From: a virus
DNA length: 64,000 nt
Strand: one strand, 5' to 3'
IMG/VR virus record: IMGVR_UViG_3300029267_003703
Coordinates: 1-64,000 of that record
Shown here in pieces: positions 33,680-41,153 of the stretch. The notes beneath the pieces were generated by a model. It searched no databases. It was not told where the DNA came from and worked only from the letters and a program-made list of their open reading frames with translations. Numbering within the stretch: the stretch's first letter is position 1; each line of letters begins with the position of its first letter. A program made the position numbers and the translations under genes.

Positions 33680-36600
33680 ATGGCAGACCTGAGAGCACTC
33701 GTTATTCCCACAACCGGAGCGGGAGCGGGCAACTACGCCCACCTGCTCGACGGCGACCAGCTCCAAGTTGGAGCGGGCATCAAGGGGACCTCCGGCACCA
33801 ACGTGCTGGTCATCTCCGACGCCAGTGGCAGCGGAACCATTCGCGTTCCTGCCGCACAGACCCTTGAGGTCACCAACATCGACGTCGGCGGACCGATCTA
33901 CATTGGCCAGAACGGCGCCACGGCCGTGCAGGTTGGCCAAGCCGGCATCACCATCGATGTCGGTACGCCTTCGGACGCCACGGCCACCATCAACTTGAAC
34001 GGCAATGTCCTTACGCGTGGCACAGAAACCGTCGTCGGAACCAGCGAGTTCCAGGAAGATGCTACGTTCCAGGGGGATGTTACCTTCGGCGTGCAGTCGA
34101 CGACGGAGACCGACACGGTCACCTTCGCCTCGCACACTCGCATCACGTCGAACATGATCTTCGGCCTCGCCAACCGCCGCATCGCAATGGAAGACGGCGC
34201 GCTCGACACGACAGCGTACCAGTTCACCGTCAGCGGCGGCGACGGCGGCGCGTACGATTCTGTCGCCCCCGGCGATGGTGGTGGGTTGGGCATCTACGGC
34301 GGTTCGGGCGGGGCGTACCCGGCAGGAACCGGTGGAGACGGCGGCAGCATCGTCATTACCGGCGGAACAGGTGGCACGGGCAGCACGCAGGGCGATGGCG
34401 GCGACGTCGAGATCAAGCCCGGCGCCGGCACCAACTACGGCAGCGTCATCGTTGGCCACGCTACGCCCAGCGAGGCGTATCTGCTGTTCCTGAGCAGCAA
34501 CGATGTTTCTCCCACGCAGGCAGACGGCCCCGGCTTCCGCATCAGCAGCTCAGGCAACATGCAGTTCTGCAACGCCGGAGGCACCTGGACCAGCTTTGCG
34601 GCGGGCGACACCCTCCCCACCGGCACCAACGATGGCGATCGTCTCGAGTACGCGTCGGGGTCTCCCGGAAGTTGGCAGGTGGTGCAGGACATCCACATGG
34701 CCAGCACCGGCGACCGCACCATCGACGTTCGAAGTGCGGCGACGGCGAGGTCTTTGACCATCGCGGCGGGCACCACCACCACGGCAGACGCGGCGGGCGC
34801 CAACCTCTACTTGATCGGTGGGGCGGCCCTTGGGACCGGCATCGGCGGCGGCGTGTCTGTTTCGGGCGCCCAAAACGGGACCGGAGGCCCGGGCGGTTTG
34901 GTGGCGATCAGCGGCGGTAACTCCACCGCCATGGACGGCGGCGACGTCACGGTTGTCGGCGGAACTGCCGCTGCTGGGGCGGGTGACGGCGGCAACCTCA
35001 CCCTTGCCGGCGGCGGTACGACCGGGGGGAGTCGGGGAACCGTCTACACGTACGGTCCTTGGGAGCTCAAGTCCTCCTCGTCCAGCGTGTACGCTGTGGT
35101 CAATCTTCAGTGCACCAATGTCACCAACAGCGCTGACGGCTACACCACCGGTACCCGCTTCCTCGACAACGTCGGCATGATCTGGGCGTACAAGGGCGAC
35201 GGCTACCTCATCACGCAAGAGAACGCGGACGCAGCTTCTGTCGGCGGTCCGATGACCCTTCAGGGCGGCCGTGGAACGGGCGCCGGCGGCGGCGCGTTGA
35301 ATCTGTACGGCGGCAACGCCGAAACCACTGGCGCCGGCGGCACCGTCACTATCACAGGCGGTGCCGGAGGTGCGACATCGGGCAACGGTGGTTCGGTAGC
35401 TGTGAACGCCGGAACAACCACTACCTCCGGTGCGGGCGGAAACATCACCCTCACAGCGAGCTCGGCTGCTACTAGCGGGCTCGGGGGCAACATCACGGGA
35501 ACCGCCGGTAACAGTGCTGGTGCCGGCGGTGCCGGTGGGCACGTCAACTTCGACGCCGGCCAAGGTACCGGCACGGGCGATGGCGGTTACGTCAGGATTC
35601 GTGCTTCGAAGGGTGGTGCGGGCGGCAATGGCGGCGACGCCACGGTCCAGGCCGGCGATGGAGGCACCTCGACTGGCGACGGCGGTGACGTGTTCCTGAT
35701 CCCGGGAGTCGGAGACGGGGATGGTGTTGCTGGCAAAGCTATCGTCGGCAGCGCGTCCATGGACCAGTCGCATCTGTTGTTCTGGACCACGGATGGCCTT
35801 CCCGACACCACGGATGGACCCGGCATCCGGTATAACGCCGACACCGACGCGATGGAGTACAACGATGCGTCGGTAGCGGATTGGACTCCCTTCGCAGGTG
35901 GTGGTGGTGGATTCGTCAACGCAGGTAGCGACGATTATCAAATCCTGTACTGGGATGAGTCGGGTGATCAGGAGTGGAAGCCCACCAGTGAGCTTCAACT
36001 CCCGAATGGGGACAATCGTGGCATCTACATCGAAGCCGATTCCACGGCGCGCACGTTGACTGTGGCGGGTTCTTCTGGTCTCGCTGCCACGAACAGTGGT
36101 GGCGACCTCGCTCTCATCGGCGGTCCCGGCAAGACGACCGGAACGGGCGGCAGCGTGCGAATCGCTGGCGGATACACCGGTTCTGGCGGAACCATGGGCG
36201 ACGTCTACCTTGACGGCGGCTACTTCGACGGAGTCTACGGAAACATCTACGTCGGCAGCCTCAACACAGGCGGCACTTCGGAAGTGTTGCAGTTCGGCGC
36301 TTCCGGGGGCAACCAATTGCAGATCGACTTCACCAACAATGGCAACAGCCGGGTGATCAGTTCCATCACGTTCGACCCGTCTTCTGACCGTGAGGTCAAC
36401 ATGGCAGCCGCCGCAGGCAAGGGCGCCACGCTTAGCCTGGTCGGCCAGGACAGCACGGACAACGATGGCGGCGACGTTCAGGTTCTTGCCGGAGCCGCCA
36501 GCCCTGGTGCGGGCAGCGGCGGCAGCGTCTTGATACGAGCGGGCGAAGCCAACGCTGGAACTGGCGGCTCTGTCACCGTCAATGCCGGATCCGGGATCCT

Positions 36601-37267
36601 TGCCGGCGGCAATGTGATCATCGGCGCGGGCGACACGGCAAACGTGTATCTCGAGGGCAGTACTGACGGCATCCGCTACGACACGTCGACTCACAAGCTG
36701 TACGCCATCGGTTCGGGCGTTATCAACCTCGTCACGACCAATGACACGGAGCTCGAGTTCAACGGCGTTGCCGTTCCTCACGACGCCAACATCACGGGCG
36801 CCAACTTCGCCAAGCTGTTCGACGGCTCCGACCTCACAGGCCTCGGACTCCACACCCATGGTGGAACGGGGACCGGCGGTGAGTTCACGGCCACGGCCAA
36901 CGAGGGCGCCGTTGTCGGCGTCGCCTATGACAGCACAGACGCTGGGGCGTTCAACGTCGACATCGGCGCCAACTTGGGCGTCGACACCACCCCGTACCCC
37001 ATCGGCTTCGCGGTTGCCGCCTCCACGGCCGGCAACCCCGTTCGCCTGGTGAACTCGGGTGAGGTCACCGTTCCGGGAACCCAGTTCACGGGCGGGGCTC
37101 CCACGGCAGCGGACGTCGGCAAGCCGGTGTACGCTTCCGCCACGGCCGGTCAGGTCACGTTGACTGCCCCCACGGGCGCAAACATCTACCGCACGAGGGT
37201 CGGTTACCTGACCTCCCCCACCACGGTCGCCATCAACATCGGCGACCCGGTCTTCCTTGCTGCGTAA
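33680..37267 (+). CDS. Very long Gly-rich tail fibre protein
   Basis: A 1195-residue protein. The N-terminus (about residues 1-190) has strand-turn units that begin with a repeated D-x-T-F motif (V-T-F, F-Q-G-D-V-T-F). From about 190 to 1000 it is dominated by G-G-x-G-G, S-G-G and T-G-G-D-G-G repeats separated by beta strands. There are also G-P-G-F-R-I and G-I-R-Y segments of the type found in fibre chains. The C-terminal 130 residues repeat the domain found in the gene at 31994. The Gly-rich array would form extended strands or polyglycine-II-like helices in a trimer. SD GGAGG is nine bases before the ATG. No catalytic motif. Confidence 0.75.
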   Translation: MADLRALVIPTTGAGAGNYAHLLDGDQLQVGAGIKGTSGTNVLVISDASGSGTIRVPAAQTLEVTNIDVGGPIYIGQNGATAVQVGQAGITIDVGTPSDATATINLNGNVLTRGTETVVGTSEFQEDATFQGDVTFGVQSTTETDTVTFASHTRITSNMIFGLANRRIAMEDGALDTTAYQFTVSGGDGGAYDSVAPGDGGGLGIYGGSGGAYPAGTGGDGGSIVITGGTGGTGSTQGDGGDVEIKPGAGTNYGSVIVGHATPSEAYLLFLSSNDVSPTQADGPGFRISSSGNMQFCNAGGTWTSFAAGDTLPTGTNDGDRLEYASGSPGSWQVVQDIHMASTGDRTIDVRSAATARSLTIAAGTTTTADAAGANLYLIGGAALGTGIGGGVSVSGAQNGTGGPGGLVAISGGNSTAMDGGDVTVVGGTAAAGAGDGGNLTLAGGGTTGGSRGTVYTYGPWELKSSSSSVYAVVNLQCTNVTNSADGYTTGTRFLDNVGMIWAYKGDGYLITQENADAASVGGPMTLQGGRGTGAGGGALNLYGGNAETTGAGGTVTITGGAGGATSGNGGSVAVNAGTTTTSGAGGNITLTASSAATSGLGGNITGTAGNSAGAGGAGGHVNFDAGQGTGTGDGGYVRIRASKGGAGGNGGDATVQAGDGGTSTGDGGDVFLIPGVGDGDGVAGKAIVGSASMDQSHLLFWTTDGLPDTTDGPGIRYNADTDAMEYNDASVADWTPFAGGGGGFVNAGSDDYQILYWDESGDQEWKPTSELQLPNGDNRGIYIEADSTARTLTVAGSSGLAATNSGGDLALIGGPGKTTGTGGSVRIAGGYTGSGGTMGDVYLDGGYFDGVYGNIYVGSLNTGGTSEVLQFGASGGNQLQIDFTNNGNSRVISSITFDPSSDREVNMAAAAGKGATLSLVGQDSTDNDGGDVQVLAGAASPGAGSGGSVLIRAGEANAGTGGSVTVNAGSGILAGGNVIIGAGDTANVYLEGSTDGIRYDTSTHKLYAIGSGVINLVTTNDTELEFNGVAVPHDANITGANFAKLFDGSDLTGLGLHTHGGTGTGGEFTATANEGAVVGVAYDSTDAGAFNVDIGANLGVDTTPYPIGFAVAASTAGNPVRLVNSGEVTVPGTQFTGGAPTAADVGKPVYASATAGQVTLTAPTGANIYRTRVGYLTSPTTVAINIGDPVFLAA
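34225..36650 (+). repeat. Gly-rich coding repeats in the fibre gene
   Basis: Scattered blocks of GGN-rich codons code for repeated units such as G-G-D-G-G-x-V and T-G-G-x-G-G-x-V-T-I. The densest blocks are about 34225-34450, 34770-35050, 35240-35720 and 36420-36650. They vary in sequence and do not form a perfect tandem. Confidence 0.5.
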
Positions 37268-37282
37268 GTAGCGGGCTGACCT

Positions 37283-37312
37283 GGGCGGCGGGGTGTGACA
37301 GCTCCGCCGCCC
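37283..37312 (+). other. GC-rich stem-loop between two fibre genes
   Basis: A 9 bp perfect stem (GGGCGGCGG / CCGCCGCCC) with a 12-base loop in the only larger gap (37268-37345) of the fibre run. There is no T-run behind it, so it is not a standard terminator. It may stabilise or attenuate the mRNA, or guide processing between fibre transcripts. Confidence 0.5.
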
Positions 37313-37345
37313 GCCACGTCTTCGGACGAGTAGGAGATAGAGAAG

Positions 37346-40300
37346 ATGGCTCTCGAGCGCGCGATCACCATCAACAACAGTACTGGCGGCTCTCCGATCG
37401 GGGCGTTCGCAACCATCAACGATGGAGACACGCTGCTCGTTGCCGAGGGCATCCAGTCGACCCAAACGGACATCACCATCACCCCGAACAGCGGGCAGGT
37501 GAAGCTTGTGGGCAACGCCCCGGTCATCAACTCTGGGTACTCCGGAGCCGACCAGGACGTCACCTTGTGGTTCGTGCGGGGCACCGGTGCCAACGTCGGC
37601 ATTCGATGGGGCCAGACCGGCACCCAGACCATGGAGATTACCAACGACGGCACCAATTGGTACTCCATCGCTACCGCCGGATCCTCCTTGATTGGCTACA
37701 CGGAGGCCGCTGCCAACTATTCTACGGCTCTTGGCTCTGGTACCGCTGCTGCCGGCGCCCACGCAAACTCCGTCCTCGTAGGCTTTGAAGCTGGCGCTGC
37801 TTTGACTGGGGCCGACAACGTCATTATCGGCTATCGAGCCGGAAAGGCGATGACAACTGGCATCAACTCGGTGATCATCGGGTCCGGTGCTGCTGCACTA
37901 ACAGCAGGATCTGCTGAAGACAACGTCATCATCGGTAAGGGGGCGTTTGCTGCCAACACCGGTACATCAGACCAGAACATCATTATCGGTTCTGGGGCAG
38001 CGGCGAACTATAGCTCATCCAACGGCCACAACATAGTGGTTGGGTACCAGGCCGGTGCTGGTCTGGACACGGAATCGTATTGCACGATAATTGGATACCA
38101 GGCTGGTGCGACGGTGGGTGGCGGCAACGCCATCGCCATCGGGTATCAGGCAGGATATCAGATAGGGAGTTACTCGGTTGCCATAGGCGATCAGGCCCTC
38201 TACGCTGCAACGGCGACCAACAACGACGTGGTTGCAATAGGCCGTCAAGCTGGCCGCAACTCTAACGGTTACGGAACGGTTTACATAGGGCAGTATGCCG
38301 GGCGCAACGCTAACGGTGGCTATAACGTTGGCATCGGGTACACCGCTTTGGAGATGAGTGGAGCGAGTTATGCGGGGTTCAACGTCGGCATCGGGTACAG
38401 GACATTAGCCATCTTGAGTTCCGGTGATAGGAACGTGGCGCTTGGCTACCAGGCAATGGACGTTTCCACCAGTGCATCGAACTCAGTAGCCATCGGCAAC
38501 TCAGCGTTAGGGTCGAATACGACCTATAGCGGCAACGTTGCGATTGGGTCGAACGCGATGAGTGGGGCCAACGGTGGCACCGAAAACGTCGCCGTTGGGG
38601 CGTACGCAGGAGCCAGCATCACCACCAGCTACGGAGTCGCCGTTGGCTCGTATGCGGCATACAATCGAACGTCGTTCTTGAATGGAGTCGCTCTGGGGAG
38701 GCAGGCCGGAAGTGGGGGCAGCGGCTCGGACTGTGTGTACATTGGAGAACGCACTGGAGAAAGTGTCACCGGCGACAATAACGTCGCCATAGGGTACAAC
38801 TCACAACGGTATGCGCGCACTGGCACAAGCTCCAACAACATATCCATCGGGTACGAGTCCCTCAGGAGCAACACAACAAGCGCTGCCAACGACAACATCG
38901 CGTTTGGCTATCGGGCCTTGTACAGCACGGTAGCAACAGGCAACATCGCCCTTGGGAGGATGGCTGGGTACTCAAACACCACCGATAACTACCAAGTGTA
39001 CATCGGGTGGGGCGCGGGGCTGGACAGCAACTTCAACTGTGAGGGGAACGTAGGTGTCGGCTACCATGCGCTTTACAACGTACGCGGCATTGGGAGCGGT
39101 GGCTGCGGACGGAACACGGCAGTCGGGTATCAGTCCCTCGAAGCCCTCACAATCAACACCACGGACACGCAGGCGATCAGCAACACCGCGATTGGCTATC
39201 AGTCAGGCCTCAACATTGGGGATGCTGCCGATTACAACACGGCACTTGGTGCAGAGGCAATCGGCAGTGGGGCGTTGACCGCCAACAACAATACGGCAGT
39301 TGGCTTCCAGTCCCTGTACAACGTGACAGGTGGGGGCAACACTGCCGTGGGGACTGCGAGTGGAGACTCCATCACGAGCGGCGAGAATAACGTTTGCGTA
39401 GGGTACAACGCAGACGTATCCGCAAGCACTGACACGAACGAGATCGCAATCGGCTACGCTGTGACAGGCAAGGGGTCGAACACAACGGTGCTCGGCAACA
39501 CATCCGTGACCGACACCTACGTTCGAGGCAACCTACGGGTCGGCAACGAATCCACTGCCGCAAAGTACCTCTACTTCCAGAACAGCACAGGCGCTACTCA
39601 GCCTGGTTTCCGGTGGTCGGGATCGGCCGTCGAATGGTCGAACGACGGTACCAGCTGGTACACGTTTGCGGCGGGAGGCACGTCGCTTACCGGTTACACC
39701 CAGTCCGCATCGCCATACGGTACTGCGCTCGGAAGCGGGACTGCTTCTTCCGGTGCCGCCCTGAACATGACCCTGCTCGGCTACCAGGCCGGTGCGTCGC
39801 TTACAACTAATGGCGACGACAACACCCTGTTGGGGTTTCAGGCTGGCTCCTCGATCACTTCTGGGTATCAGAACGTATGCGTTGGGTCCAATACCGCCGT
39901 CAATGCTACGGCGAGCCTACAAGTGGCTGTGGGGTACAACGCGAGGGTCACGACCAGCCAGCCAGGGAGCATGCAATTCGGCAATGGTACCAACACGTAT
40001 GCCAGTCGGACGGCACAGTTCGGGGATGCCTTCTACCAGTACATCCTGTACGCAAACAGCTACCAAAGCTATTCAGACGTGTCGCTGAAACAAGACATCG
40101 AATCGCTTTCCTCCGATGAGGGACTATCACTCATCCAAAAGCTTCGACCCGTATCCTTCCGCATGAAAACAGGCACAACTGAATACGAAAAGCGGAAGCG
40201 GTTTGGACTCATTGCCCAAGAAGTAAAGCTTGCGGTGGAGGAAGCCGGGGTTGGAGCGCGTAGCGTATACTTCGACGAAGGTGAGATCTGGGGGCTGGAC

Positions 40301-40399
40301 TACAACCAGTTTGTAGCCCCATTGATCAAGTCAGTACAAGAACTATCCACGATGGTGAAAGAGCTTCAAGCAGAGGTGGCTCTGCTGAAAGGAACGTGA
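37346..40399 (+). CDS. Trimeric YadA-like fibre with peptidase S74 C-terminal chaperone
   Basis: A 1017-residue protein. An N-terminal attachment region (about 1-95) is followed by dozens of loose repeats of the YadA-head type (N-x-V-A-I-G-x-x-A, G-Y-x-A-G, V-A-I-G-Y), which form trimeric left-handed beta-rolls. The C-terminal 108 residues are a peptidase S74 intramolecular chaperone: S910-D-x-x-x-K915, with Ser and Lys five apart as in the endosialidase catalytic dyad, followed by L-I-Q-K-L-R-P-V-x-F and G-L-I-A-Q-E-V. It should trimerise the fibre and then cut itself off. Codon usage is more AT-rich than the neighbouring fibre genes. SD GGAG is ten bases before ATG. Confidence 0.85.
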   Translation: MALERAITINNSTGGSPIGAFATINDGDTLLVAEGIQSTQTDITITPNSGQVKLVGNAPVINSGYSGADQDVTLWFVRGTGANVGIRWGQTGTQTMEITNDGTNWYSIATAGSSLIGYTEAAANYSTALGSGTAAAGAHANSVLVGFEAGAALTGADNVIIGYRAGKAMTTGINSVIIGSGAAALTAGSAEDNVIIGKGAFAANTGTSDQNIIIGSGAAANYSSSNGHNIVVGYQAGAGLDTESYCTIIGYQAGATVGGGNAIAIGYQAGYQIGSYSVAIGDQALYAATATNNDVVAIGRQAGRNSNGYGTVYIGQYAGRNANGGYNVGIGYTALEMSGASYAGFNVGIGYRTLAILSSGDRNVALGYQAMDVSTSASNSVAIGNSALGSNTTYSGNVAIGSNAMSGANGGTENVAVGAYAGASITTSYGVAVGSYAAYNRTSFLNGVALGRQAGSGGSGSDCVYIGERTGESVTGDNNVAIGYNSQRYARTGTSSNNISIGYESLRSNTTSAANDNIAFGYRALYSTVATGNIALGRMAGYSNTTDNYQVYIGWGAGLDSNFNCEGNVGVGYHALYNVRGIGSGGCGRNTAVGYQSLEALTINTTDTQAISNTAIGYQSGLNIGDAADYNTALGAEAIGSGALTANNNTAVGFQSLYNVTGGGNTAVGTASGDSITSGENNVCVGYNADVSASTDTNEIAIGYAVTGKGSNTTVLGNTSVTDTYVRGNLRVGNESTAAKYLYFQNSTGATQPGFRWSGSAVEWSNDGTSWYTFAAGGTSLTGYTQSASPYGTALGSGTASSGAALNMTLLGYQAGASLTTNGDDNTLLGFQAGSSITSGYQNVCVGSNTAVNATASLQVAVGYNARVTTSQPGSMQFGNGTNTYASRTAQFGDAFYQYILYANSYQSYSDVSLKQDIESLSSDEGLSLIQKLRPVSFRMKTGTTEYEKRKRFGLIAQEVKLAVEEAGVGARSVYFDEGEIWGLDYNQFVAPLIKSVQELSTMVKELQAEVALLKGT

Positions 40400-40400
40400 T

Positions 40401-40715
40401 ATGGCACTTCAGATCGCAAAAGAGACCCCCTCTGGAGTCAGCGTGGAGTATTGGCGGATCAACCCGGTCATGACGATCGACATGGTGGAGCGCAAGGTGT
40501 ACGCCAGGCTGATGGCCTACGTGTCGCAGGCCGCGCGTACGGGCGGCAAGAGGGAGGTCGTGATGGCCGACGAAGTCGTCGGCTTTGACGCCGTTCAGCG
40601 GATCGTGCTCGATGGTGCCGACTTCGGGACGGCCCTTGCGGCGGGTGAGTTCCGAGACGTCATGTACGCGAAGCTCAAGACCGAGGACTTCTTCAGCGGG
40701 GCCGACGACGTCTAG
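40401..40715 (+). CDS. Small hypothetical protein
   Basis: A 104-residue protein that begins immediately after the fibre stop. It is alpha/beta with a helical middle (M-V-E-R-K-V-Y-A-R-L-M-A-Y-V) and acidic C-terminus. It could be an assembly chaperone or attachment protein for the S74 fibre. No known family. Confidence 0.55.
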   Translation: MALQIAKETPSGVSVEYWRINPVMTIDMVERKVYARLMAYVSQAARTGGKREVVMADEVVGFDAVQRIVLDGADFGTALAAGEFRDVMYAKLKTEDFFSGADDV

Positions 40716-40720
40716 TCTTG

Positions 40721-40742
40721 TACTTCCTTCTGTTTGGAAGTA
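40721..40742 (+). other. Inverted repeat before the coiled-coil gene
   Basis: TACTTCC / GGAAGTA, a perfect 7 bp stem with an 8-base T-rich loop, in the 51-base gap before ATG 40767. It is AT-richer than the surroundings and is not followed by a T-run. It could be a weak terminator, a regulator-binding site or an mRNA hairpin. Confidence 0.45.
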
Positions 40743-40766
40743 ACTTTCCGGCAGGAGGAAGAACAC

Positions 40767-41150
40767 ATGGCGCAGAAGAAGAGCAGTGTAAGGAAGACCA
40801 TGGCGCAAAAGACCGCGAAGAAGGCTGCGAGTCCCGGTACCCCTCTCCCGTCCGGCGGGAAGAAGGTCACACCGAAAGACAAGAAGGCCGTCGACGAGAT
40901 GAAAAAGGCGCTCGACGAGCAGCGTGAAGTTGTCGTGAGAGCGGCCGTTCAGTACGAGCAGGCCAAGACGATCCACAACCAGCAGGTCGCCAAGCTCTTG
41001 CAGCTCGATGGCGAGCTCACCGAGAAGGTCAAGTCGATGCTCGACAAGTACGAGCTCGATCCCGAGACCAAGAACTACAGCTACAACTTCGACAGGGGCA
41101 CCTTCACGGAAGTCGAGCCCCAGCAGCCGCCGTCGGCCCCCAAGGAGTAG
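40767..41150 (+). CDS. Small Lys-rich coiled-coil protein
   Basis: A 127-residue protein. ATG 40767 is preferred to 40734 because AGGAGGAAG lies six bases upstream. The N-terminus is basic and Ala/Lys-rich, followed by a coiled coil (residues 50-95) and a Y-E-L-D-P-E-T-K-N-Y segment. The same arrangement is seen in the gene at 11076, suggesting two distant paralogues. A structural or assembly role is likely. Confidence 0.7.
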   Translation: MAQKKSSVRKTMAQKTAKKAASPGTPLPSGGKKVTPKDKKAVDEMKKALDEQREVVVRAAVQYEQAKTIHNQQVAKLLQLDGELTEKVKSMLDKYELDPETKNYSYNFDRGTFTEVEPQQPPSAPKE

Positions 41151-41153
41151 TAG

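Noticed and set aside
34225-36650. GC-rich repeats in the fibre gene as a possible CRISPR or direct-repeat array
   Set aside because: Repeats are coding Gly-rich units of varying length with no fixed spacer or palindrome.
34550-37762. A 1070-codon open frame on the reverse strand opposite the Gly-rich fibre
   Set aside because: Stop codons are rare opposite GC-rich, Gly-rich coding sequence. Its translation is low-complexity (Arg/Val/Ala), with no start signals or domain, while the forward frame is clearly protein-like.
40721-40742. The TACTTCC/GGAAGTA hairpin as an intrinsic terminator
   Set aside because: No T-run follows it and the downstream gene has a strong SD in the same transcript direction.
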